Shown here one piece after another: positions 25,396 to 36,482 of a DNA stretch of 64,000 nt. Numbering within the stretch: position 1 is the first letter of the stretch; each line of letters opens with the position of its first letter. Source of the stretch: Cymodocea nodosa (lineage: Eukaryota; Streptophyta; Magnoliopsida; Alismatales; Cymodoceaceae); the NCBI GenBank assembly GCA_036874045.1, contig JAZBRI010000004.1, positions 1,674,001 to 1,738,000 of the forward strand. The letters run 5' to 3'. The notes under the pieces are model-generated. The model was not told the DNA's origin. It did not search any database and saw only the letters and a program-made list of their open reading frames with translations. Position numbers and translations under genes: made by a program.

Positions 25396-28322
25396 AGTTA
25401 ACAAAGGTTAAATGATGCAGAAGAGAAAAATAAACTTGTAGAGAGGGAGAGAGAGACGAAGGGGAAGATGATAAAAGAGACATACATGTGATGTGATTTT
25501 CAGTATACATGTATAGGTATATATAGAGCCTCTTGAACATTGGAAAGTTCTATATTAGGCACTATATAATATGCATGGTTGTACCCTAGTATATATAGAA
25601 TATTGAATCTCCTATTTCTAGTAAGGAGTTAAATGGGTTCCTTTATCAATAATCAACATGTCCCCTCAAGCTGACGGTGGGATTCCCAGAGATAGCTTGG
25701 AACAAAAATTTGAGAACACTTGTGGCTGCATTGGATTTGTAAGAGGATTAACAATTTGTTGTGTCGAGCTAATATGTCATATACGAAAATTATGTTGCTT
25801 TATATGATCACGAAGGAAATGTTTCGATTGTGAGTGTAGAATAGGATTTTCGGCGAGATATATGGAGTTGATGTTATCACATCATGGGGTAACTGTAATG
25901 TAAGAGGTATATGAAGTTCACAAAATAAAGACTGCAACCATAATATCTCACAAGCTGCAATCGTGAGGGCCCGAGACTTTGCTTCAGTGCTTGATCTAGA
26001 CACTACATGTTGTTTACGGGAGCTTCAAGATATGAGATTTTTTCTAAGAAATATACAGTATCTGGATTGTGATCGTCAATCGTCCAGATCTCTTGTGCAA
26101 TCGGCGTTGCTGAAAGCTTGTAGTTGTGATGAGCTTGTTCGTTGATAACATAGACCATGGCTTACTATTTTCTTTAGGTATTGGACAATTCTTTTTACTA
26201 CCTTGAAATGCTTAATGGTAGGAGATCCTAGAAACTGACATGCCTTATTAACAGAGTATGATATGTTTGGTCTTGTGATGCTCAAATACTGTAGTACTTC
26301 GACTAAGCTATGGTATTCTGTAGGATTTTCCAGTGTTGCACTATCAGCTTGGGTGAGCTTGATAGTTGTCGCCATGGGAGTTTTGCATGACCTTACTCCT
26401 TCAAGTTTGAATTTCTTCAACAGATCAACTAAGTATTTAGATTACAAGAGATGTAGAACATCTTTGGTTCATCGAACTTCTACTCCAAGGAAGTAGTGGA
26501 GATCACCTACATCCTTTAGAGCAAATGTACTTGCTAAAAAATCAATTGTATTTTGGATGATATGGGGGGATGAACCGGTCACAATAATGTCATCAATGTA
26601 GACTAAAATATATGTGACTAAGTTATTGCAACATTTGATAAATAATGAAGCATCGCACTTTGATTCTTGAAAACCAATAGTATGTAGAAAACCTTTGAGG
26701 TAGTGGAACCAAGCTCTAGGGGCTTGTTTAAGCCCATATAGTGATTTTTGAAGTTTGCAAATGTGTGTTGGAAATTGTTGATTAAGGAATTCTAGAGGCT
26801 GATTCATATAGATGTCTTTAGTTAGTTCCCTGTGAAGAAATGCATTGGATACATCCACTTAGACGCATATCCTAACCATTATTGAAAGCATGACTGAGAA
26901 GTACCTTGATGGTAACTAGTTTGATGACCGAGCTGAAGGTTTCTTTATAATCTACTCGTTTTGAGCAACAAGCATTGCCTTGAATTGCTCCATTGATCCA
27001 TCTGGTTTCTCTTTAACTTGGTATGCCCATTTATTGCTAATGATATTGGTTCATGGTGGTCGAGGAACTAGATGCTATGTGGAGTTTTTAGTCAATGCAT
27101 CATATTCTTCTTGCATTGCTTTCTTCCATCTAGGGTCTTTGAGAGCTTGAGTGACATTATTGGGTGTATCGTGGGGGCCTTATGCAGTGAGTGCATATTT
27201 GAGGTTGGGTTTGTATATTCCTCTTGAAGCTCGAGTGATCGATCGACCATCTTGTGCATTAGGTTCTGTTGCAATACGAGTATGTTCTCTTGATTTAGAG
27301 ATATCAATGCTGCTTTCTGGTGTTGTGGAGTTGGACTCATCCGGTGTCGTAGTGTCCTCACTATGATTGTTCTAATCATTATTCGGTGATGTAGTTGATT
27401 GGGTTCCTGTAGGATGACTGCATGGTAAAATAATAGGTATTGGATTAGGAGTATGTACCTCATCTGATGCTGATATGGTGCTGGAATGATTCAGTTGAGT
27501 ATTCAATGAAAAATCCACTTCATTGAAAACAACATCGCGAGAGATAGAGTCTATCATGTTTTGATGAGTAGCATAGATAGCCTTTGTGACTTGTTGAGTA
27601 TCCAAGGAAAATACAAGATACAATGTGGAAATTAAATTTATTCGTGAGGTAAGGGTGCAAGTTTGGGTAGAACCTACACCCAAACACCTTGAGGAAGTCA
27701 TAATCTAGTTTTGATATGAAGAGAGCTTCAAGAGGACTGATATTCTAAGAAGAAGTTGGTCTTGTTTACGCCAAGCAAGAGTATCAGGATGGGTTGCTTC
27801 AGCAGCATCACAAAGATTTGAATGAATGGAGCAAGGAGAAGTGGCATCCACATAGCCTAGTAAGTCATGAGCCTTCAACAAGGCCATGAAAGTGGCTCGC
27901 CATATGACATAGTTGCCATTGTCAAGCTTAATCAGATGCGTCGATTGAATGTTGACAAAGGAGATGAAGGAAGTTTGAATATGGTGGAACCAGAAGGAGT
28001 GGAAGCGTGGCTTGACAAAGTCGACATCCTGTGCAAACCTGGCTCTGATATCAAGTTAACAAAGGCTAAAGGATGCGAAAGAAAAAAAAAAAAAACTTGT
28101 AGAGAGAGAAAGAGAGACGAAAAGGAAGATGATAAAAGAGAGGTTTTCTCTGCATGTGATTTACAATATACATGTACAAGTATAAATAGAGCCTCTCGAA
28201 CATTGGAAAGTTCTATATTAGGCATACTATATAATATGCATGGTTGTACCCTAGTATATATAGAATATTGAATCTCCTATTTCTGGTAAGGAGTTAATGG
28301 GTTCCTTTATCAATAATCAACA
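25396..28322 (-). mobile_element. Truncated Copia retrotransposon with both LTRs
   Basis: LTRs 25396-25658 and 28054-28322 are about 265 bp and very similar, sharing AGTTAACAAAGG at one end and TATCAATAATCAACA at the other. The primer-binding site TGATATCAGAGCC (complement 28041-28053) abuts the right LTR and a polypurine tract TTGAGGGGACA abuts the left, giving minus-strand orientation. Internal minus-strand pieces: gag start (ALLKAHDLLGYVDATSPC, 27705-27887), integrase end (SISRDVVFNE, 27372-27701), RT with YIDD (26469-26858: LYGLKQAPRAWF, YIDDIIVTGS), then RNase H (26076-26420, and SRSSTEAKSRAL at 25800-26003). Most of gag, protease and integrase are deleted and stops are present. Target duplication CTACC / TTGCC (25391-25395, 28323-28327), with CTGCC at the empty site near 59968. 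Confidence 0.9.
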
Positions 28323-29337
28323 TTGCCTAAAATTGTTCCAATAAAGTATGACAAGTAACCACTCATTGAGGATATAAGACAATAATAATAGGTCTCATCT
28401 GTTTTAACAATTATCAGAAGTATTTTAGTAACTTAATTTGGTAGTATCTATATAGTTTTGTATTACGCTAAATTGTCTCAAGTTTAGGTTAAAAATTACT
28501 AATATAAAAAATATTAGTAAACTAAACACGGCCCAAAATGCTACATCATTCATTGAACCTAGTCTTAAGCCTGGTAAGATAAAAAAAGTTTGTGACAAGA
28601 AAACATCATATTTTTAATCCCTAATATTACACCACATAATTTGCAAATCTATAAGTGTTTTTTTTTTCTTCTTTTTTTTTAAACCATGCCTTAATTCTAT
28701 CACTTAACATTACTAATCTATGCTACCATCAATGAGCAACACCTTCGGTCGATCATCCCAAAGGTTTATGAAGAAAGAATTCTTAAGCTCATGCTTAGGA
28801 ATATAATTACTAATATATAAAAATTAATAACCCATGTTGTTTGATTAACTAAACTCTCTCCTAATTAATATTGACTTACTTTTGAGCTACATTTAACATG
28901 TAGGCATAATATTGCCTACTTGTTGTGGTGGGTGTTTCTGACTTGAGGACGATCTTTATCATAGCTGTGAATTTTATTTGCCGATACTTTCCTCTTTACT
29001 TTGACAAAAACAAAAAAAAACCATGTAGGAAGGCATGATGGTTTTTTTTTTTCTTAAAAAAACAACGCGTATAGCAGCCCGACTGAAGTTTCCAGCTGGA
29101 GTTATAACGAAAAATTCAAAAGTGAATACAATGTACAATATTGCATGCAAAGGTTGCTTCCAGGAAGGGGAAGCCAGTATGTACAGAGAATTAATATTGC
29201 TGCTGCGTCGAACCGAGAGTATATATGCTTATGCTACACCAGCCAGACACCCAAAAAATAGAAGACGACCTCAAGCCTCAAACAAATCTCTTCCGTGTGG
29301 GATCTCCTTTCATTTCACATCAAAAAGTAGCGTCGGA
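28323..29337. repeat. Duplicated-block flank downstream of HAL3-like copy 1
   Basis: Collinear with 59968-61137: shared words include GCCTAAAATTGTTCCAATAA, CCCATGTTGTTT.ATTAACTAA and AGCTACATTTAACAT. The part nearest the gene (29125-29337) also matches 53450-53660 and 61000-61137 (TTGCTTCCAGGAAGGGGAAG; CCAGCCAGACACCCAAAAAA). That shared part is the probable 3' UTR of the HAL3-like gene. Confidence 0.7.
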
Positions 29338-30361
29338 TCATCGCGGGTTCCTGGGAAAGGGACCATGGTAGCACCTCACCGCGTTGTAGAGATCAGCAGG
29401 CTCTGCCATTAAGGCGACGACCAACTCCCCAGAGGGTAGTTTCCTTGTGCTGGGCATGATCAAACTCATGCCAAGGTGGCTGGTATTGGCGAGGTGCTGC
29501 TCCGTGATGGTGTTATTCCACATGGAGTCGTTCATGGAGGGCGCGATGTACAGAGGCTTCCTGTAGTCCCATCCCCTTACGATGCACGTCAACAGATTGT
29601 CACAGTGTCCTGCAGATATCTAGGGAAGAAGGTAGACAATCGCCAGGACATGAGAAATATTCCCTGCCCCAAGTATGACCCAACTGGTAACATTCACAAT
29701 ATCGATCTCAAGCAAAATAACCCAAAGTGCTTGCTGGCCATGTTTTCTTTTTATCTAGCTATGGTTATTTTCCCTTAAAATCTTCCTAGAAACGTCTTCT
29801 TATCTTCTCATAACGATATAGGGTTCTATCTTCTATCATGCTGATGTAAGATAATTATTAATTTCTATGCTTTGAAGCTCATGCGAAAACGATAATCCAC
29901 TGAAATCAGTGCATAAATGCGTATAAACCACACGTTAGAGGAACACACAAAGAATTTGGAAAAAGGGAACGATTTCGGAAATAATTTCTTTAAGTACAAG
30001 AGAGGCAGATCACCTTTGCAAGAGTATTCGCCGTCAACGGGGCGATGACCATGAGGTCGGCCCACGTCCACAAGTCCAACTGTAGAGCGCTGCCGTTGAT
30101 CCCCTTCCAGCAAGGCCACTCCACAGCGTCTGTGTACAAGCGAATGCCATCCGGAATCTCAGACCTGTCAATGAATTCCAACGACGACTTCGTGACCACC
30201 GCTTTCACTTCAGCCCACTCCAAGAAGTACCGGCAGAGGCTCGGGAACCTGGTCGCGGACACCGATCCGGTGGCCGCCAAGAGAACCCGGGGCTTCCGCT
30301 GGGAAATCGGGTGCTTTGGTTGGATTGTTTCCTGTGCGAGCCCCTTTCCCTTTTCAGACAT
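29338..30361 (-). CDS. HAL3-like flavoprotein (PPCDC fold), copy 1
   Basis: Exons 30014-30361 and 29338-29619, GT-AG intron of 394 bp, joined in phase 0: 209 residues, the same length as Arabidopsis HAL3a, an FMN-dependent phosphopantothenoylcysteine decarboxylase of coenzyme A synthesis. Seen: KPRVLLAATGSVSATRF (about 23-39), ADLMVIAPLTANTLAK (101-116), CDNLLTCIVRGWDY (122-135), APSMNDSMW (142-150) and MAEP (187-190). Asn146 and Met149 of the PxMNxxMW clamp are kept. The catalytic His is replaced by Gln94 (ALQLDL) and the catalytic Cys by Ser179 (LPSGE). So decarboxylase activity is unlikely although FMN binding and trimer fold may persist. The start is the first ATG in frame; the frame stays open upstream but has no ATG. 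A TATA box lies about 220 bp upstream. May be a functional regulator or a recent pseudogene. Confidence 0.8.
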
Positions 30362-30582
30362 TGCGTCCAAGCTGGACGAAAGAATTCCCTGCTTGTAATT
30401 TGGATCTACGACGGAAAGAAACGCACGACGATCGTGATTCGAGCTCACCTCTTCTAGGGTGTCGTCGACGGCCGCCGTGGAGAGAGATCGATTCAGTGGT
30501 ACAGCGAAGGAAGACGAGAAGAAGCGTACGTGAGGAGCGGGAAGGTGTCTGTGTCTGGTATTGTTCTAACTGTGTCTTCTTT

Positions 30583-30592
30583 AAATTTATAG
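30583..30592 (-). promoter_or_regulatory. TATA box of HAL3-like copy 1
   Basis: Minus strand reads CTATAAATTT, about 222 bp upstream of the chosen start. The same box with the same neighbours (GGAGT...TTTAAATACT before, AAAGAAGACAC after) is present in all three copies. Confidence 0.65.
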
Positions 30593-30689
30593 AGTATTTA
30601 AATTTCGAAATAACTCCTCAAGTTTATTATTATTAGGACAACATCCATTTAATTTTATAAAAACTCGTGTAAACATCTTATCATTAGGA

Positions 30690-31438
30690 ATTTTTGTGGC
30701 AACCCATTCAACACTTGGGAATTCATTCCTTCAATAAGAGCTTCGGGTGAAGTCCTTATCTACTAGAGTAGCTATTGCTACTTAATCTCTGATGTTTTCA
30801 ACGGAAGCTTCTCCCTTACTTTAAGGATTACTTCCTTAGCCAAACAATTAAATTTGTTCTTAACTAGCATTTATGGCCCAACACTTCATGATAGAAAACC
30901 TCTCTTTTTATCCGAACTCATGGATTTATCCAACAAGGTAAATAGTTTATGAGTGTTGGGAGGAGACTTTAGCTTCATTATATTTTCTTAGGAAAAATTA
31001 AAGAATAATCTTTGTAGACTATACTTCATGGTAAATTTTAATAGTTTCATTAGATCTTATAACCTAATTCATTTCTAGCATAATTATGTAAACTACACTT
31101 GATCTAACTTTTAGGATTGTGCTACTCAATAAAGACTAGATAGATTCCTAGTCTCTCTTGATTGGGATACCCTTAACCTCAAAGTTGTTTGTGTGGAAAA
31201 AGGATGAATTATATCAAACTACTCCTTTATAATTCTAGATATGAATCCCATTAAATTGGGCCCTTCCCCCTTTATGTTTTATAAGTCTTGAATCTATCAA
31301 GAGAGATTTGATGAGTTGATTAAAATTTCTTGGTCCTCTATCTTTTTTGAGGGAAACCTAATTATTTCATTAAATGATAAACTCAAGTTCATTAAATCTA
31401 AAATTAAGCTTTAACCTTCATTTGCAAATAATAACTCT
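30690..31438 (+). mobile_element. LINE (L1-type) fragment, endonuclease region
   Basis: Plus-strand frames, with stops, read like an L1 endonuclease: LTSIYGPTLHDRKPLFLSEL, VLGGDFSFI and RLDRFLVSLDWD. It is collinear with 55640-56650 (TTCTCCCTTACTTTAAGGAT, TCATCCAACAAGGTAAATA...), the LINE upstream of HAL3-like copy 2, but lacks the MITE there. It is cut off on the right by the Copia LTR at 31439. Confidence 0.75.
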
Positions 31439-34400
31439 TATCATATATTGTTTTTGTTAGTTTTCTATTAATTTGTTATTCTTCTATTCTTTGATAAATG
31501 TAAATATCGGATTTGAGTATCCATTTTATTACCTAATTTTGTACACCATATATTGTTTTGGTCGACTACCTTAGTTGAGTGAATAATAATAATAAAGGGT
31601 AAATTATTTACACTTCTTTGTATTATTTATATCGATCAATCTCTCAATTGTCTCTTGCACATGGAGTTGGAGACATGATTTCTTACTAAAGGTTTGAAGA
31701 TTGCTAGCTTTCATCATGGTATCAAAGTAGGTTTAAACATGAATGTTTTCTCGAGTGAGATCATTCAACACTCAAGATATTTTTTTGATTTAAGGTTATC
31801 TACTCTAGACAACGTTAGATCTTGTGTGTCTATGTTTATTCACATTGAATAATTGTAGATATTTCTATTATGGTGGATTCTTGTGCCTTCTTTGCCCTAC
31901 TCTTTGCGTTAAGGCTTATCCTTATTGGAGATTTGGTTTTCTACACCTTGTTCATATCGATCTATTAGTTTTTTGTTCTATATTTTCATTTATTCTGTTG
32001 TGTCTTCTTCTTTGTCATGTCTACATTGGATATAGACATTGTTAACGATTATGATGTAGTGGACTATAATCCTTTCATATTAAGTAGCTCATAGTGGACT
32101 ATAATCCTTTCATATTAAGTAGCTCAGACAAATTGCAATACTATTCTTGTCACTAAAAAGTTCAATGGAAATAATTATTCTACTTGGAGTAGGGTGATGC
32201 GTAAAGTATTGAAAGTTAGAAACAAATTAGGATTCGTGGATGGTTCAATTCCTCCACCATCCTTGAAACTTTATCCTAAGAAGTATAAAGTTTGGAGTCG
32301 ATGTGATGATATGGTGGTTCATTGGTTAGTAAATTCTTTGGAACTTGAAATGGTTGAAAGTGTTTCATATATGGAGCATAACAAACAAATTTGAGATGAT
32401 TTAGAGGCACGACATGGTCAAGAAAATGAACCAAAAATATATGAATCGTATTAAGATTTGGATAAAATCATGCAAGATTAGTCATTTGTTTTTGCTTATT
32501 ATACACGCTTAAAAACTATATGGGATTGGTTAGCTTGTTATGAACCTTTGCCTCCTTGTAGTCATTCTGTAGCTGTTCATGTTGAAAGAGCTAAAAAGCG
32601 TAAAATTATGAAGTTTTTATTAGAACTTAATGAAACTTATTTTGTAGTAAGGGGACAAATACTTTTAAATAAACCTCTCCCTAATTTGGGAGGAGTTTAT
32701 AGTCTAATATTGCAAGAAGAAAAGCATCATCAAGTTGCTCAGTCTTTTGGTTCTATAGAGAATTTGGTTATGTTGAGTGGTAGAAATAGTTAATTCAACA
32801 AAATAAAATTTTCAGATAAAGCAAAAATGAATAATAAAGGAGGACAAAAAGGTGAAAAGAAATTATATTGTTCACATTATGAAAATATTAGCCACACCAT
32901 TGATTGTTATTTTTGGATTAATGGTTTTCGTCCAAGTCATGAACTTCACAAGTTATTTCTTAGAAAATAACAAAGTATCAATAATAGCAACCAAAATAGT
33001 CTTTTTGTTAACAATGTTGCTACTAATAGCAATAAGAACAATACAAAAGTTGATTCTAGTGTTGCAAATAATGCTTTTGTTCCACAAATTACCTTAGAAC
33101 AATATGAATATCTTGTAAATTTGTTGAGTACTTCACATATAAATCCTAAACAACCTATTAGCAACATGTTAGGTATAAAGTTTTGTCTACATTCCCAATA
33201 TCGAGCTAATTTAGCCAAGAATATTTCTACTCTTTTGCTTCTATAGGCAAGTATGTTTAGACGGTAGGCATTAGTGCCACAGACTACATGTATGGTAATA
33301 TTAATATGATGTAAAGTTTAGTTAAGCATAATGGCGGACATGTTCAAATAAAGGGAATTGGGATTGCAATTATTAATAAAAATTTACGTTTGCCAAATAT
33401 ACTTTATCTTCCAAATTTTTAGTTCAATTTATTGTTTATTGCAAAGTTTTAGATCAAATTGATGATATAGTTCAATTTTATTCACAAGCCTGTTTATTCA
33501 AGACCTTCACTTAAAAACAACAATAGCAGTGGCTAAGCATTTATTTGCCTTATTTTTTGGGACTAGAGATTATGAAATCAGGTTCTAGTACTCTAATTTC
33601 CCAACAAAAATACACTTTGGATTTGTTATATGTTGTTGGAATGTTAGGATGCATGGACAAGTCTACACCTATTGATGAAAACTATAAAGCTAATGAAACT
33701 AGTCCAAAACTTTCAAACCCTAAACAATATCAAAGATTACTAGGGAGACTTATATATTTGATAGTTATATGGCCTGATAGCAATTATTTAGGTAGCCATT
33801 TCAAACAACTTATGCAGAATCCTAAGGAAAGTCATTTGAAAGGAGTTGTGCAGATTTTACATTATCTTAAAAACACTCTTAGTCATGGAATTTTTCTTTC
33901 TTCTAAAGGTCCTTTCAAGCTTATAGTTTATTATGATGTTGATTTTACTCGAAGATTCATGTTTGGCTACACTGTCTTTCTTAGGACCACATTAATATCA
34001 TGGAAATCTAAAAAGTAACCTGCTATTGCTTGTTCTTTTGTTGAAGCTGAATGTTGATCATTATCTTCAATAGTTAAAGTTCTTTGGTTACATGCTTTAC
34101 TCAAAAATTTACAAGTTTCTCAAACTTCTACCACACACATTCATTGTGATAATGTTGCTACCATATATATTGTCAAAAATCTCATATTTCATGAATGCAC
34201 TAAGCACATTGAGCTGGATTGTCACTTCGTTTGGGAGAAGTTCCTTGTTGGAATCATTATCCTTGTATATGTTTGGAGTGTAGAATAGGTTGTAGACATA
34301 CTTACAAACCCTTTGGGTCATTCACCTTCCATGAATTTCTTGGCTAAATTAGGCATTCTTGACATCTTCGCTTTAGTTCAAGGGAGAGTCTTGTCATATA

Positions 34401-34646
34401 TTGTTTCTATTTGTTTTCTATTATTATGTTATTCTTCTATTCTTTAATAAATGTAAATATCAGATTTGAGTATCCATTTGATTACTTGATTTTGTACACT
34501 ATATATTGTTTTGTTTAGTTACCCTAGTTGAGTGAATAAAAAAAAGAGAGGGTAAATTATTTATGCCTCTTTGTGTTGCTTTAAATCGATTAATCTCTCA
34601 ATCATCTCTTGTGCATGTAGGTTTGAAGATCGTTTGGCTTCTATTA
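31439..34646 (+). mobile_element. Truncated Copia retrotransposon, plus strand
   Basis: LTRs 31439-31716 and 34392-34646 are alike (TCATATATTGTTT start; GGGTAAATTATTTA.. inside). Primer-binding site TGGTATCAAAGTAGG starts at 31717 and polypurine AAGGGAGAGTC precedes the 3' LTR. Gag pieces: 32194-32394 (RNKLGFVDGSIPPPS) and 32548-32793 (RGQILLNKPLPNLGGVYSLI). RT end and RNase H: 33545-34018 (YFLGLEIMKSGSSTLISQQK, KGVVQILHYLKNTLSHG) and following frames. Integrase and most of RT are missing and stops are frequent. ACTCT occurs at 31434-31438 and 34649-34653, a possible target duplication. Confidence 0.85.
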
Positions 34647-35570
34647 AAACTCTTGTCACACTTAGTCACTTAGTTAATGAGTAGGCAACACAAAAACTCT
34701 TATACACTTAATCAATCAATGTGTAGGCAGTCTAAAAACTCTTGCTACACTTAAGATCTATTTGTGTATATTTCTCACCAAGAAAGGAAATGATAAGAGA
34801 GTTTAGAAATGGAAAATGGAGATAATAGAACATAACAAAAAATATGGTAATGTTTGTGCATCAAAATGAAATGACAAGAAATTAAATTTAAGGCATTTGT
34901 GTAGTTACAAGAAATGATAGAGAATTAAAAATATAATACTTTTATTTAGAAATTAATTAATAAATTATATGAAATTTTTTTAAAAATATTATATTTCAAG
35001 TAGATTATTTTAAAATTAAATTTTTCTAAACAAGTTATAGAAAAAAATAAAATTTCATAAAAGAAAGACATAACAAGCTCATAAATAATACAAAATACCA
35101 ACAACATTATTCATTACAATATAACATTTTTCTTGTACCAATACAATACTTTTTATGCTACATATTATTATTTTGTTACATAAATAACATAATTTATTCA
35201 TGCATTTGGTGAGTTGCTCTTTTACTTTGTTTAATACTTAAAGTACTAGTACAATGTATTTCTTTTTTTTAACAAATTTAAGAGAAGAAGATGGAATATT
35301 AATCTCAAATGTGGAGCAAGTCAATATACAGATAACACCAAAACTTCTCCACAGTATATTCGGATTGAAGAATGAAGGAATAGAAATTTTGAAAGAAACA
35401 ACTATAGTGGAATATACTAAATAAGAAATAAAATAGTACATAGTCAATGATCCTAGAGTGCCATTACTTAACAAATTGAAGTATTTAAATGGAAAGGCAC
35501 ATATGGTAGCAACTATATTGGTGAAGACTGTTGTATCGATGTTTATTTAGAGTTAAATTAGAACTTGTTT
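34647..35570 (+). other. AT-rich spacer with possible retroelement coding remnant
   Basis: Mostly A/T. The plus strand at about 35266-35520 reads, with few stops, EEDGILISNVEQVNIQITPK then LLHSIFGLKNEGIEIL, resembling the plant-transposon N-terminal domain found ahead of gag in some gypsy elements. I cannot fix its ends. The minus-strand frame at 35238-35474 is the complement. Confidence 0.3.
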
Positions 35571-36470
35571 GATTTGTTTTTATACATATATTAATAAATT
35601 CTTTTAAGGTAAACAAACAATTTTTCACACAAATTAGATATTAAGTCTAATTTGTATTTTTTTTTTAACTGCAAGTGGATAGTGTCTATTATATTTGTAT
35701 GCAAGTGCAAGTTGATCTCACAAAGATTGAGTAAGAATTATGTACTATTTTGACATTTATACTAGAGTTTATATGTGTTTAATCAAGCTCTCCGTTGATT
35801 TACAGTTAACTCAACGGACTTAGTTCATAGAGTTACAGCTAACTCAATAGACTATCCTCGTAGATTTAAGTTAACTCCACAAGCTTATCTAGTAAATTTC
35901 AATTAAATGATGCTATTCACAAAGGAATTTGGTCATCTATTGGGTGATTCCATAGAATGTAAATAATATTAATTAAGCTTTTTAATGTTAGTTAACTTGA
36001 GATTTATCATTAATCAACACTAACATTCAAATATTTTGAGTAGTAACCATTAAGATTTTTTTAGTATTTTGTACAAATCAATTTTAGTAATCTATAAAAT
36101 TGTTTTTTATTTTTTGAATCAAATAAACATGAAACATTCACAATATTGATAATAATAACATTAATTACGACACAAAATAAACAATACAACACATAAATAC
36201 TAAATATAAACACAAATAATTAATTTTTTGTTATTTTTGTTTTGATATGTTCTTGAAGATGAATGAAAGGTGAATTGTAAAAATTCTATATTGATAGTAA
36301 GAACTTTCATCACTACATGTAACATGATTACACCATTGAAAACTTAATCACTTACAATCTCACCTCATCTTCCTATAGAATCGTAAACTAAGACTTGTAA
36401 GTTGATCTCTTCTTCAATATATTGGCATCAACCTGAAACCAAAGCTAGAAGCTTTACGATTGTTTGTTTA
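35571..36470 (-). repeat. Extra direct copy of the outer 0.9 kb of the gypsy LTR
   Basis: Collinear with 36483-37370: both begin AACTTGTTTGATTTGT.TTTATACATATATT and end AGAAGCTTTACGAT, with the same order of words between (TTGAGTAAGAATT, TTAACATCAATTAAGC-like, GTTACAGCTAAC). It stops abruptly at GAAGCTTTACGAT, where the second copy continues into the rest of the LTR. A partial duplication or second truncated LTR. Confidence 0.7.
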
Positions 36471-36482
36471 AGTTTTATCATA

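Noticed and set aside
27867-28271. 134-codon plus-strand open frame
   Set aside because: Runs across primer-binding site and LTR of the minus-strand Copia element.
30045-30398. Plus-strand frames opposite HAL3-like exon 1 (also at 54215 and 62631)
   Set aside because: Complement of well-supported minus-strand exons.
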